A DNA stretch of 64,000 nucleotides from Scleromatobacter sp039920745 (GCA_039920745.1 JBDSDD010000030.1:1-64000); one strand, 5' to 3'. Numbered from the stretch's first letter, positions 1-9,509 are shown. Notes: generated by a model not told the origin, from the sequence alone. Program-made: numbers and translations.

Positions 1-124
1 GGAGCCCATCGGCTACATCCCGCCCGCCGAGGCTGAGGCAAACTACTACCGGCATCTCGCCGAGCAGGTCGCGATACCGGCCTGACTTAAACCAACCGGC
101 CTCCACGGAACCCGGGCCGATTCA
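1..124 (+). mobile_element. Right end of an IS3-family insertion sequence (partial)
   Basis: The window opens inside an insertion sequence. It contains the last codons of an IS3-family transposase (stop at 83-85), then a short non-coding tail rich in the CCGG/CCCGGG-type bases seen in terminal inverted repeats of this family, ending in ..TTCA at 121-124. IS3 elements typically end in CA. The left end lies outside the window, so the repeat pair and any target duplication cannot be checked. The exact boundary is inferred. Confidence 0.7.
2..85 (+). CDS. IS3-family transposase OrfB, C-terminal end (partial)
   Basis: The last 27 codons of a gene that starts before the window. The peptide contains IGYIPPAEAEANYY, a near-invariant tail of IS3-family OrfB transposases just after the DDE catalytic core. 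The catalytic residues lie outside the window, so activity cannot be judged. The assignment rests on this tail motif and on the inverted-repeat-like sequence that follows. Confidence 0.8.
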   Translation, partial: EPIGYIPPAEAEANYYRHLAEQVAIPA

Positions 125-279
125 GTACTTATGAATCAAGGACTTTTAACCCGGTCAAATAGCTGGGGCGAGGCCAACGAACCCGGCAACCACGCTACAC
201 CGACGCGGGCGTGACGTATATTCGACTTCTACAAGCGCTGCCAGCCAGCTGCGGGCAGCAGGCTCGCGCGGGAATGTCG

Positions 280-3200
280 ATGAAACGTCGCAATGTCTCT
301 ATCGCCGTTGTCTTGAGCGCCGCGCTCGTCGGCACGATCACCCTGCTGCTCGGCGTGTTCGCCGCCGTGTACTACGCCGCCGAGAAGGAACAGCGCCTCG
401 GCCAACTCAGGCATTCGGTGGGCACCAGCGCCGACCAGCAGGCCACCGCCCTCGCCCTGTCGATATGGGATCTCGACGAGCCGCACATCATCGCCATCCT
501 GCGCAGCGGCATGCAGCAGCAGGAAATCCTGGCCATCGCCGTCTCCTCCAACGGCAAGATCTACGTGCAAGGCCGTGACGCCAATTGGAACGTCGGCGCC
601 GTCGAGCGAGAGCCGGCGTCCGACGGGCTGCTGGTCGGGGAACGGCCGATCAAGCACCGCGACGAGTTGCTGGGGACCGTGCGCGTCTACGTGACGCCGA
701 AATTCCTCGACGAGGATCTCGCGCAGCAGCGCGCGTCCATCGTCGGCTTCATCCTGCTCCTCGATGCCACGCTGGTGCTGAGCCTGTACTGGCTGGTCTG
801 GCACCTGATGCTTAAACCGTTGAAGGCAGTCGAACGTTTCGCCGCCTCGGTGCAGGCCGGCCAACGGGTCGATGCCGGCCCGGATGACATCTGGCGATTC
901 GGTGAGATCGAGGCCTTGAGCGATTCGATCCGCGGCATGACCGACATGCTCGACAGCCGCTATCACGCGCTGCGTGCGAGCGAGGAGCGGCTCAAGCTCG
1001 CCACTCGAGCCTCGCATATCGGCATCTGGGACTGGGATGTCCTCCGCAACGAGATGGTCTGGGATGACAAGATGTTCAGCCTTTACGGCTGCGAGCGCGC
1101 CACCTTCGGCGGAACCTACGATGCCTGGTGCAAGACGCTGGAGCCGGAAGATTTCCAGAAGGCGCTCGACGACGTCGCCGCCGCGTTGCGCGGCGAGCGC
1201 GAATTCGCCAGCGAGTTCAAGATCCGCCTGCCGGACGGATCGACACGCGTCCTCAAGGGCGATGCCATGACGATCCGCGACGCGGACGGCCGCGTGTGCC
1301 GCATGGTCGGCGTCAACTTCGACGTCACGGAGCGCAAGCAGGCCGAAAAGGAGATTCTTGCGCTGAACACCGAGCTTGACCAGCGCGTGCGCGAACGTAC
1401 CGCCCAGCTGCAGGCAACCAACGTCGAGCTCGGGCGGTCGCGCGACGCGGCCGAGTCGGCCACGCTCGCCAAGAGCGAGTTCCTCGCCAACATGAGCCAC
1501 GAGATCCGCACCCCGATGAACGCGATCATCGGCATGACCGATCTCGCGCTGCGTGGCGACATGAGCGCCAAGCAACGCGGCTACCTGACCAAAGCCAAGA
1601 CCGCGGCCAATTCGCTGCTGATCATCATCAACGACATCCTCGACTTCTCGAAGATCGAGGCCGGCAAGCTCGATATGGAGGTGCGCGAGTTCGTGCTGCA
1701 GCAGGTGCTTGAGCGCGTCACGGCAGTGGTCGGTTTGAAGGCCCAGGAGAAAGGCCTCGAGTTGCTGATGAACACGGCCGACGACGTGCCGCCAGCGTTG
1801 ATCGGCGACTCGCTCCGCCTCGAGCAGGTGCTGATCAATCTGTGTGCCAACGCCGTCAAATTCACGACACACGGCGAGATCGTCGTCGTCACGGTGAAGT
1901 CGGTCGTCGTCGACGAAGATCGCATCACGCTGCGCTTCTCGGTACGCGACACCGGCATTGGCATGAGCGAGCAGCAGATGCAGGGTCTGTTCCGGCCCTT
2001 CAACCAGCTCGACGCATCGACCACGCGCCGCCATGGGGGCACGGGCCTCGGACTGGCGATCTGCAAGAAGCTGGTCGGCCTGATGGGCGGCGAGATCGGC
2101 GTGAAGAGCCAGCTCGGCCGAGGCAGCGACTTCCATTTCACGGCCACCTTCGACCTGCCGGAGCAGCGCGCGCTTGCCAGCGCACCGGCGCCCGGCCTGC
2201 GAGATCTGCACGTCCTCGTGATCGACGACAGCGCCAACGCGCGCGACATCTTCCAGGGTCTGCTCCGCGGCCTGGGCCTGCGACCAACGATGGCGAGTTC
2301 GGCCTCTGGCGGGCTCGCCGAAATCGAACGCGCGGCGGCCCTCGACCAGCCCTACGAACTGGTGCTCGTCGATTGGAAGATGCCGGAGATGGATGGCTTC
2401 GAGGTCGTGGCACAACTGCGCAGCACGAACGCAAACCCACCGAAGATCGTCATGGTCACGGCCTACGGCGATGATGCGCTGATGCGTCGTGCCGTGGCGC
2501 AGGGACTCGACGGCTACCTCACCAAGCCGGTCAGTGCCTCCGCTCTCAACGACGTCATCGTCGGCGCGTTCCACCGGCGCACCGAGGACGCGGGGCACGT
2601 CGTGGCAGAGCGCTCACAGGTCGCTGGCGCGCCGGCCAGCCTGCGCGGGAGGCGTGTGCTGCTGGTCGAGGACAACGAGCTCAACCAGATCGTGGCGGCT
2701 GAACTGCTCGGCGACGTGGCGGGCATGGTGGTGTGTGTCGCGGCCAACGGTCAGGAGGCGGTCGAGCGTGTCCGCGCCGAGCCCTTCGATGCCGTGCTGA
2801 TGGACGTGCAGATGCCGGTGATGGACGGCTATCAGGCGACCGCGTTGATCCGCCACGACGAGGCGAACCGCATGCTGCCGATCATCGCGATGACTGCCAA
2901 CGCATTGGTGCGCGACCGCGAGAAATGCCTGGCCGTGGGCATGAACGACTACGTCACCAAGCCCTTCGAGCCGACCGAGCTGTTCGCCGTGCTCACGAAG
3001 TGGATCGAGCCCGTGCAGCCCGACGATGCCTCGGCGCCGCCGGGCCTGGGGCTGGACTTCACGGTCGGCCTGCAGCGTTGCCTTGGGCGCGTCGATCTGT
3101 ACGAAAGACTTCTCGAGCGGTTTCTCGTGACCCAGGTCGATGACCACGCCGAGCTTCGCGCTGCACTTGCTGCCGGCCGATTCGAGCGCGCCACTGCCAT

Positions 3201-3456
3201 CGCGCATGCCCTGATCACGACGGCGGGCACGATTGGCGCGCAAGCGCTGTCGGACGCCGCCCGCGCCCTTCAAGCGGGCATCGAAGCTGGCGACACCGCG
3301 CACCTGTCGGCCCTGTTCGCCGTCACGTCGCACTGCCACGCCGAAGTCATCGCCGACCTGACCGCGTACTTTGCGGCAAATCGCGCCGCCCGCACATCCC
3401 GCACCGATGCTGACGCCGGGACCAGCCCACCCGAAAGCCGCGTTCCGCGACCCTAG
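280..3456 (+). CDS. Hybrid sensor histidine kinase with PAS, two receiver domains and an HPt-like tail
   Basis: A membrane-bound phosphorelay sensor of about 1058 residues. Order, numbered from 280: TM helix at about 8-30, periplasmic sensor region, TM helix at about 152-175, HAMP linker, PAS domain at about 235-345, short coiled coil, HisKA H-box SHEIRTP (His407), HATPase with N-box NLCANAVKFT and G-boxes DTGIGM and GGTGLGL, receiver 1 (Asp698 in VDWKMPEMDG), receiver 2 (Asp842 in MDVQMPVMDG), then an HPt-like helix bundle with His976. The HPt motif reads HALITTAG and lacks the usual Lys-Gly after the His. Starts at 211 (GTG) and 274 (ATG) are also in frame; 280 is chosen because the first TM helix follows directly and GGGA sits at suitable spacing. 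A periplasmic binding protein gene follows and may be a sensing partner. Confidence 0.9.
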   Translation: MKRRNVSIAVVLSAALVGTITLLLGVFAAVYYAAEKEQRLGQLRHSVGTSADQQATALALSIWDLDEPHIIAILRSGMQQQEILAIAVSSNGKIYVQGRDANWNVGAVEREPASDGLLVGERPIKHRDELLGTVRVYVTPKFLDEDLAQQRASIVGFILLLDATLVLSLYWLVWHLMLKPLKAVERFAASVQAGQRVDAGPDDIWRFGEIEALSDSIRGMTDMLDSRYHALRASEERLKLATRASHIGIWDWDVLRNEMVWDDKMFSLYGCERATFGGTYDAWCKTLEPEDFQKALDDVAAALRGEREFASEFKIRLPDGSTRVLKGDAMTIRDADGRVCRMVGVNFDVTERKQAEKEILALNTELDQRVRERTAQLQATNVELGRSRDAAESATLAKSEFLANMSHEIRTPMNAIIGMTDLALRGDMSAKQRGYLTKAKTAANSLLIIINDILDFSKIEAGKLDMEVREFVLQQVLERVTAVVGLKAQEKGLELLMNTADDVPPALIGDSLRLEQVLINLCANAVKFTTHGEIVVVTVKSVVVDEDRITLRFSVRDTGIGMSEQQMQGLFRPFNQLDASTTRRHGGTGLGLAICKKLVGLMGGEIGVKSQLGRGSDFHFTATFDLPEQRALASAPAPGLRDLHVLVIDDSANARDIFQGLLRGLGLRPTMASSASGGLAEIERAAALDQPYELVLVDWKMPEMDGFEVVAQLRSTNANPPKIVMVTAYGDDALMRRAVAQGLDGYLTKPVSASALNDVIVGAFHRRTEDAGHVVAERSQVAGAPASLRGRRVLLVEDNELNQIVAAELLGDVAGMVVCVAANGQEAVERVRAEPFDAVLMDVQMPVMDGYQATALIRHDEANRMLPIIAMTANALVRDREKCLAVGMNDYVTKPFEPTELFAVLTKWIEPVQPDDASAPPGLGLDFTVGLQRCLGRVDLYERLLERFLVTQVDDHAELRAALAAGRFERATAIAHALITTAGTIGAQALSDAARALQAGIEAGDTAHLSALFAVTSHCHAEVIADLTAYFAANRAARTSRTDADAGTSPPESRVPRP

Positions 3457-3545
3457 CGCCGAAGCTCACCTCTGCGGCAGCCGCCCGTCCACCGGCCTCA
3501 ACCATCGCAAGCTTGCGCCCTGCTGTGAGGCCCAACAGGATCAAT

Positions 3546-4325
3546 ATGCCGACCCAACTCCATGTCGAAGCGACCAGCCCGCCGGGACACAAGCACGACG
3601 CCCGCCGGTGCCTGTTGTCACGGATCGCCTCGGCGAGCCTGGCCGGCGCGCTGGGGGTCTGCATCGCCACGCCGGTGCAGGCGGCCACCTACACCATCGG
3701 CGTCGAAGACACCGACCAGCCGCCGATGTTCTACATCGTCGATGGGCAGTACCGTGGCTATGGACGCGAGCTGCTCGACGCGTTCGCGGCGACGCGTGGT
3801 GACCACTTTGAATATGTCGCCCTGCCCATCAAGCGCTTGTACCAACAATACTTCCAGGGAAAATCGCTGGACTTCAAGTTTCCGGACAGCCCCGATTGGC
3901 ACCCGGATGGTCGCCAAGCCCTGTCGTTGAGTTACAGCGCCAGTACCTACGACGTGACGGCGGGCCTGATGGTGCGACGCACCCGGCTGGGCCTGCCGAT
4001 CGAGTCCGTGCGGGAACTGGGCACCCTGCGCGGCTTTACGCCCTGGCTCTTCGCGAGGCAGATCAACACCGGCTCCTTGCGCGTCAACGAAAGCCAGAAC
4101 ACGGAGAACCTGATGCACCAAATCCAGTTGGGGCGCCTGGATGCGGCCTACGTCAACATCGACTTCAGCAAATCGAGCTTGCACAAGATGGGTCTGGACG
4201 GCGAGATCGTCTATGACCCGAATCTGCCGCACGCGACCATTGCTCTTCGGATGTCCACGCTGCACCACCCAGAGGTACTCAAGGATTTCGACGAGTTCCT
4301 GCGGCGGGAAACCGGGCTGCAGTAA
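3546..4325 (+). CDS. Periplasmic solute-binding protein, family 3-like
   Basis: A secreted protein of about 259 residues with a hydrophobic export segment at about 23-47 ending near VQAA. It then reads YTIGVEDTDQPPMFY and DGQYRGYGRELLDAFAA, the start of the bilobed SBP_bac_3 fold (amino-acid-type binding protein). The start at 3546 has GGAT upstream; an in-frame start at 3513 would put a poor leader before the signal. No ABC permease or ATPase genes adjoin, so transport is unlikely to be its only job. It lies 90 bases after a sensor kinase on the same strand, which fits a ligand-presenting role (inference). The ligand is unknown. Confidence 0.75.
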   Translation: MPTQLHVEATSPPGHKHDARRCLLSRIASASLAGALGVCIATPVQAATYTIGVEDTDQPPMFYIVDGQYRGYGRELLDAFAATRGDHFEYVALPIKRLYQQYFQGKSLDFKFPDSPDWHPDGRQALSLSYSASTYDVTAGLMVRRTRLGLPIESVRELGTLRGFTPWLFARQINTGSLRVNESQNTENLMHQIQLGRLDAAYVNIDFSKSSLHKMGLDGEIVYDPNLPHATIALRMSTLHHPEVLKDFDEFLRRETGLQ

Positions 4326-4500
4326 AAGCTGCGTCTCGCGGACGATCTGTCGCCACTGCCTGCAGCTTCGATCGCAACGCACCCGAAGAGTCACTGATTT
4401 GCCGCCACCCTGGCAACGCACTTGCAAACGCAAGCGAGACGGCTGAAGGACGGATAAAGTCGCGCAGGATCGATACGTCCGAACCGGAGACCGTTGCCCG

Positions 4501-5091
4501 ATGAGCCAGCCCAACCCCGCCGTCGATGCCTATATTGCCAAGGCCAAGCACTGGAACGACGAGATCGCCAAACTGCGATCCATCCTGCTGTCGGGCGACC
4601 TGAACGAGGACTTCAAATGGGGCAAGCCCTGTTATACGCATGACGGCAGCAATATCGTCCTGATCATGCCGCTGAAGGAAACGTGCACCCTGCTCTTCAC
4701 CAAAGGTGCGCTGATGCACGATCCCAAGGGAATACTCGTTCAGCCCGGCGAGAACTCGCAATCGGCGCGCCAGATGCGATTCACGTCGCTGGCGGAAATC
4801 ATCAAGCTGGAGAAATCGCTCAAAAGTTATCTCAAGGATGCCGTGAGCGTCGAAAAGGCCGGCTTGAAGGTCGAATTCAAGAAGAGTACCGAGCTGGTGT
4901 ATCCCGATGAGTTCCAGGACAAACTCGACCGGAACTCGGCCCTGCGCGAGGCATTCCACAAATTGACGGCGGGCCGTCAGCGCCAATATCACATGCATTT
5001 CACCGGCGCCAAGCAGGCCGCCACGCGAGAATCTCGCGTCGAGAAGGCAATCCCTTTGATACTCGACGGGATGGGATTGAACGATCGGTGA
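4501..5091 (+). CDS. YdeI/OmpD-associated family protein
   Basis: A soluble protein of 196 residues. The N-terminal half (FKWGKPCYTHDGSNIVLI) is the DUF1801-type fold. The C-terminal part (LREAFHKLTAGRQRQYHMHF, then ..ESRVEKAIPLILDG) is the OmdA-like region that defines YdeI-family proteins. GGAGA lies about 10 bases before the ATG. YdeI relatives have been linked to peptide or antimicrobial stress, but no biochemical activity is settled. Base composition is less GC-rich than most of the window, consistent with transfer together with the nearby IS end (inference). A clear terminator follows at 5233-5263. Confidence 0.8.
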   Translation: MSQPNPAVDAYIAKAKHWNDEIAKLRSILLSGDLNEDFKWGKPCYTHDGSNIVLIMPLKETCTLLFTKGALMHDPKGILVQPGENSQSARQMRFTSLAEIIKLEKSLKSYLKDAVSVEKAGLKVEFKKSTELVYPDEFQDKLDRNSALREAFHKLTAGRQRQYHMHFTGAKQAATRESRVEKAIPLILDGMGLNDR

Positions 5092-5399
5092 CGTCGCGCG
5101 GAACCGGACGCCACGACAGCTGGCTCATTGCCTGAGCTAGCTGCCGCCTAAAGTCCATTCCAGATCGCAATTCCTGATCAAGTTGCTGATCCCAACCCCT
5201 CGTCGAATCAGCCGACTGTTCACCGAGGACTCGAGCCTGGCCTGGGCGCCAGGCTCTTTTTTTCCACGTGACTTCGTCGACTTCGTGGCGCGCCAGGATG
5301 CCCGCGCCGAATTGGTGTAAATCCCGCTCTTCGCGCCCCGGAGTGGTCACGCGGCGCACGTAGACTGCGTGCACAAAGAATTCAGGGAGACACGCCAGC
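5092..5399. other. Intergenic region before the SWIM-MoxR-VWA operon
   Basis: 308 bases without a convincing gene. It holds the rho-independent terminator at 5233-5263 and, further right, the presumed promoter of the operon starting at 5400. A short inverted repeat (GCACG..CGTGC, about 5356-5372) overlaps a possible -10-like TAGACT, but no good -35 can be placed, so no promoter is called. Confidence 0.5.
5233..5263 (+). terminator. Rho-independent terminator
   Basis: An 8-base-pair stem GAGCCTGG / CCAGGCTC around an 8-base loop is followed by a run of T (5256-5263). It ends rightward transcription from the YdeI-family gene and insulates the operon that begins at 5400. Confidence 0.85.
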
Positions 5400-6752
5400 A
5401 TGCCGCTGACCGTGGAGGAAGTCATCGCCTTGGCGCCGGACGACGCGTCAGCCAAGGCCGCGCGAGGGCTCGTGGCACCGTCCAAGTGGCCGTTGCTGGG
5501 CGCCTGCGTGGCCGCGGCCTGGGGCGAGTGCCAGGGCAGCGGCGCCAAGCCGTACCAGACGCAGGTCGACCTGTCCGGGCCGGCCTTCAAGTGCTCGTGC
5601 CCCAGCCGCAAGTTCCCGTGCAAGCACGGCTTGGCACTGTTGCTGCTGCGCGCTGAACACGGCGCCCGCTTCACCGCCACCGAGCCACCGGCCTGGGTCG
5701 GCGAATGGCTGGCCTCGCGCGGCGAGAAGGCCCAGAAGAAAGAAGCCGTGCAGGCCGACAAGGCTGCCGCGCCGGTCGATCCGCTGGCGGCGGCCAAGCG
5801 CGACTCGCAACGCTGGAAGCGCATCGCTGGCGCAACGCAGGATCTACAACGCTTCCTGGCCGACCAGCTCGCCCGCGGCATCGGCTCGCTCGACTCGAAT
5901 GCGCTCAAGACCTGGGCCACGATGGCTGCGCGCATGGTCGACGCCCAGGCGCCGGGGCTCGGGGCGCGCCTGCAGGAGGCGGCCGGCCGCGTGCGCCAGG
6001 GCGAGCACTGGCCCGAACGCACGCTGCAAGGCCTGGGCCTGCTGCAGCTCGCCTGCGACGCGGTCGCGCGGCGCGAGTCGCTGTCCGATGCATGTCAGTC
6101 CGACCTGCGCACGCTGGCGGGCTGGCCCCACGACCAGGCCGAGGTCACCGCCAGCGGCGAGCGCGTCAGCGATCGCTGGGCCGTGCTGGGCCTGGTCACC
6201 GAGGAGCGCGCCAACAAGCTCACCGAACGCCGCGTCTGGCTGCGCGGCCAGCGCAGCGGCCGCTGGGCGTGGATGCTGGATCACGCGTTCGCCGGACGCG
6301 GGTTCGAGCAGTCCTGGTTCCCCGGCACGGCGGTCGAGGCCACGCTGGCGTTCTTCCCGGGCGCAGCGCCGTTGCGCGCCCTGGCGGTCGAACGCGCCGA
6401 GGCGTCCATGCCTGACCAGGCCGGCGCGTGGCTGGCGAACGCGTCGCCCATGGCCGCCAACGAGCTGCAGTGGCATCAGGTCGCCGAACGCGTGGCCGCC
6501 TGCCCCTGGACCATCCTCCATCCGCTGCTGCTGCGCGACGTCGCCGTGGACATCGACGGCGACGCGCCGTGGCTGCACCAGGGCGAGTCGGCGTGGCCGC
6601 TGCGCTTGTCCGACGTCGACCGCTGGCTGCTGCTGGCCTGCACCGGTGGCGCGTCCGTGACGCTGGCCGGCGAATGGGACGGTGACGCCATTCGGCCCCT
6701 CGCCGCCTGGGTGGACGGCGGCGCGCCGGCCTGGATCAAGGAGTCTCCATGA
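5400..6752 (+). CDS. SWIM zinc-finger protein
   Basis: A protein of 450 residues and first gene of a five-gene operon. The N-terminal part holds a SWIM zinc finger, FKCSCPSRKFPCKHG, with metal ligands Cys65, Cys67, Cys74 and His76 (CxC..CxH). SWIM fingers bind nucleic acid or protein partners. The remaining 350 residues are alpha-helical, Ala/Trp-rich and have no domain I recognise. The start has only a weak upstream GGAGA. The stop overlaps the next start by four bases (ATGA at 6749-6752), so the two genes are translationally coupled. Known family context: SWIM proteins are repeatedly found beside DUF5691, MoxR, DUF5682 and VWA genes. It could be the recognition subunit (inference). Confidence 0.85.
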   Translation: MPLTVEEVIALAPDDASAKAARGLVAPSKWPLLGACVAAAWGECQGSGAKPYQTQVDLSGPAFKCSCPSRKFPCKHGLALLLLRAEHGARFTATEPPAWVGEWLASRGEKAQKKEAVQADKAAAPVDPLAAAKRDSQRWKRIAGATQDLQRFLADQLARGIGSLDSNALKTWATMAARMVDAQAPGLGARLQEAAGRVRQGEHWPERTLQGLGLLQLACDAVARRESLSDACQSDLRTLAGWPHDQAEVTASGERVSDRWAVLGLVTEERANKLTERRVWLRGQRSGRWAWMLDHAFAGRGFEQSWFPGTAVEATLAFFPGAAPLRALAVERAEASMPDQAGAWLANASPMAANELQWHQVAERVAACPWTILHPLLLRDVAVDIDGDAPWLHQGESAWPLRLSDVDRWLLLACTGGASVTLAGEWDGDAIRPLAAWVDGGAPAWIKESP

Positions 6753-8389
6753 GCCAGGCCCTGAGCGCGTGGGCGCCGCTGCTGCCCGTCGCGATGATCG
6801 GCACCGATCGCCAGGCGACGCCGCTGCCGGCGTGGCCCGGGCAGATCGGTGCGACGCTGGCCGCGCTGGCCGGCGCCCGGCGTCCTGCAGGCGTGTCGCC
6901 CGACGTCGACCAGGCCGCCGCCGACTTGCTGCGGGCCGCTGGCGTCCTGACGGTCTGCGGCCTCGCGGGCGCGCGGCCGCAGGTGCGACCCGCCAGCGGG
7001 CGCGCGGCCGCCGCGGTCGACGCCCTGCCCGTGGCCGACGACCCGGCGATCGCGCACTGGTTCCTCTGGGCCCTGCACGAAGGCCCCGATCGCCTCAAGC
7101 AGATGTTCTTCCAGCGCTTCGCGCACGCCGGCCTGCGCCTGCCGCACGCGTTGTTGCCCACTGCGCTGGAACTCGCCCGCGCCTCGCTGGCATCGCGCGC
7201 GCTGATCCAGCCGTTGCTGGGCGAACGCGGCGTCTGGCTGGCCCGCCAGCGTGACGAGTGGCAGTTCGCGGCCGGCGTCATCGCCGTCGACGACCGCGAT
7301 CCGCGCCAATCGACGCACGGCACGCAGGAACAGCGCAAGGCGTTCCTCGCGGCCGAGCGCGCCCGCGATCCTCGTGCGGCTCGCGAACGCTTCATCGCGG
7401 CACTGCCCGAGCTGCCGGCCAAGGAGCGTGCCGTGCTGGCGCGCGGGCTGGCGGTCGGACTCGGCCCCGACGACGAACCGCTGCTGGACCAATTGCGCGT
7501 CGACCGCGGCCAGGACGTGCGCGCCGTCGCGCTGCAATTGCTCCTGCGCATGCCCGACGCCGCGCATCCCCAGCGGGCTGCCGAGCGCATCGCGGCCTTG
7601 GTGTCACGCGGCTCGCTGCTCAGCGGCCGCCGCTGGGTGATCGAGCCGCCCGCCGCCGTCGGCGCCGACTGGAAGGCCGACCAGGTCGATGCAACCGTGG
7701 GCATCGCCAACATGGGCGAGCGCGCCTGGTGGCTGTACCAGTTGGTGCGCCAGGTGCCGCTCGCCTGGTGGCCCACGCACACCGGCCTGGGCATCAAGCA
7801 ACTGGCCGCCTGGGCCGACGCCAGCGAATGGGGCGAAGCCGTCTGGATGGGCTGGCGCGACGTGCTGCTGCACGCGCCCGACCTCGCCTGGGCCGAGGCC
7901 TTGCTGGACGAATGGCCTGCCGTCGTCGGCCCGCGCGCTGCCAAGGACGCACCGCCGCGCTCCGTGCTGGGCGATCGCGAGCTGGTGTTGTGGGTCGTCT
8001 CGTCCGAGGTGCGCGAGCGCTATTTCGAGGCGCAGCTGAAATCCACCGAGGCGCCGCTCGCCCACAATATCTTCGCGATCTTCGCCGGCTGCAAGGTCGG
8101 CGAGCTCGTCTCGCCACGCCTGTCCGCGCTGATCGTCCGGCGCGTGAAGCAGGTGCTGGCGCTGAACACCAGCGCAGACAACCCGATGGCCTACAACCCG
8201 ACGCTGGCCCTGCAGGGCGCGATCGGGCAGTACCTGCCCCCGCTTTGCTGCGTGCTGCCGCTGTCGTTCCTCGCCGACTTCGACGACTGGCCCGTCTCGC
8301 CCACCGAACCCGCCCACGTCGGCCGCGGCCGACATGAAGCACGCCAGATCATCCAGGCGCGCCGTGCGCTGGACGCCTATCTCCCCTGA
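6749..8389 (+). CDS. DUF5691 family protein
   Basis: A soluble protein of 546 residues with no signal peptide or membrane segment. It is rich in Ala, Leu and Trp with helical-repeat character (for example DEPLLDQLRVDRGQDVRAVA resembles a HEAT-type unit), so it may be a scaffold (inference). I assign it to DUF5691 mainly from its place between a SWIM protein and a MoxR ATPase, where that family is usual. It overlaps the SWIM gene by four bases and is 12 bases from the ATPase gene. No catalytic motif is visible. Confidence 0.7.
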   Translation: MSQALSAWAPLLPVAMIGTDRQATPLPAWPGQIGATLAALAGARRPAGVSPDVDQAAADLLRAAGVLTVCGLAGARPQVRPASGRAAAAVDALPVADDPAIAHWFLWALHEGPDRLKQMFFQRFAHAGLRLPHALLPTALELARASLASRALIQPLLGERGVWLARQRDEWQFAAGVIAVDDRDPRQSTHGTQEQRKAFLAAERARDPRAARERFIAALPELPAKERAVLARGLAVGLGPDDEPLLDQLRVDRGQDVRAVALQLLLRMPDAAHPQRAAERIAALVSRGSLLSGRRWVIEPPAAVGADWKADQVDATVGIANMGERAWWLYQLVRQVPLAWWPTHTGLGIKQLAAWADASEWGEAVWMGWRDVLLHAPDLAWAEALLDEWPAVVGPRAAKDAPPRSVLGDRELVLWVVSSEVRERYFEAQLKSTEAPLAHNIFAIFAGCKVGELVSPRLSALIVRRVKQVLALNTSADNPMAYNPTLALQGAIGQYLPPLCCVLPLSFLADFDDWPVSPTEPAHVGRGRHEARQIIQARRALDAYLP

Positions 8390-8401
8390 CCGGACCCCAC
8401 C

Positions 8402-9493
8402 ATGACTGCACCTTCCAACTCCGTGATGCGCCAGCACGCCGAACAGCAGTTCGCCGAGGAACTGGCCGAACTGCGTCGCCAGGACACGCGCGCCCGCCCC
8501 GGCAACTGGATGCTGTCGCCCTGGGCCGTCGTGCGCTACCTGATGGGCGGCAAGCTGGACAACGGCTTCGAGATCAGCCCGAAGTACATCGGCGACGCGC
8601 GCCTGATGGAGATCGCCGTCGCCACGATCGCGACCGACCGAGCGCTGCTGCTGTACGGCGTGCCGGGCACGGCCAAGTCGTGGGTGTCCGAGCATCTGTC
8701 CGCGGCGATCAGCGGCGACTCCACGATGCTGATCCAGGGCACCGCCGGCACCAGCGAGGAGCAGCTGCGCTACGGCTGGAACTACGCGCAGTTGCTGGCC
8801 AACGGCCCGTCCGAGAAAGCGCTCGTGCCCAGCCCGTTGATGAACGCAATGCGCCTCGGCAAGATCGCCCGCGTCGAGGAGCTCACGCGCATCCCGGCCG
8901 ACGTGCAGGACTGCCTGATCACGGTGCTGTCCGAAAAGACCTTGCCCATCCCCGAGCTCGGCTCCGAAGTGCAGGCCGTGCGCGGCTTCAGCGTGATCGC
9001 CACCGCCAACAACCGCGACAAGGGCGTCAACGAGCTGTCGGCCGCCTTGAAGCGCCGCTTCAACACCGTGGTGCTGCCGGTGCCGGCCAGCGAGGACGAT
9101 GAGATCGCGATCGTCGTCAAGCGCGTTGCCGAGATGGGCGTGGCGCTGCAACTGCCGGCCGAGCCGCCGGCGCTCAAGGAGGTCAAGCGCATCGTGCAGA
9201 TCTTCCGTGAGCTGCGCAGCGGCAAGACGGCCGATGGCAAGACCCAGGTGAAGTCGCCCAGCGCCACGCTGTCCACCGCCGAGGTCATCTCGGTGATCAA
9301 CAGCGGCATGGCGCTGGCCGGCCACTTCGGCGACGGCGTGCTGCGTCCGCACGACATGGCCTCCGGCCTGATCGGCGCCGTCATCAAGGATCCGGTGCAG
9401 GACCAGGTGGTGTGGAACGAGTACCTGGAGACGGTCGTCAAGGAACGCGACGACTGGAAGGATCTGTACCGCGCGTTCCGCGAGATGTCCTGA
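8402..9493 (+). CDS. MoxR-type AAA+ ATPase
   Basis: A protein of 363 residues. Walker A is GVPGTAKS (residues 86-93, Lys92). Sensor 1 is in VIATANNRDKG and the arginine-finger region reads ALKRRFN, all typical of MoxR AAA+ proteins that remodel or assemble protein complexes with a VWA partner. The Walker B region aligns as VEELTRIPADVQD, with Glu where MoxR proteins usually have the Asp of DE; the second Glu is kept. It lies between the DUF5691 and DUF5682 genes, with a VWA gene last in the same operon, so partner and substrate are probably encoded here. Confidence 0.92.
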   Translation: MTAPSNSVMRQHAEQQFAEELAELRRQDTRARPGNWMLSPWAVVRYLMGGKLDNGFEISPKYIGDARLMEIAVATIATDRALLLYGVPGTAKSWVSEHLSAAISGDSTMLIQGTAGTSEEQLRYGWNYAQLLANGPSEKALVPSPLMNAMRLGKIARVEELTRIPADVQDCLITVLSEKTLPIPELGSEVQAVRGFSVIATANNRDKGVNELSAALKRRFNTVVLPVPASEDDEIAIVVKRVAEMGVALQLPAEPPALKEVKRIVQIFRELRSGKTADGKTQVKSPSATLSTAEVISVINSGMALAGHFGDGVLRPHDMASGLIGAVIKDPVQDQVVWNEYLETVVKERDDWKDLYRAFREMS

Positions 9494-9509
9494 GGCGGGC
9501 GCCACGTCC

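Noticed and set aside
229..2598. Long open frame opposite the first hybrid kinase
   Set aside because: Shadow of a GC-rich gene: the kinase frame has full domain motifs; the opposite frame is His/Arg/Asp-rich without any domain.
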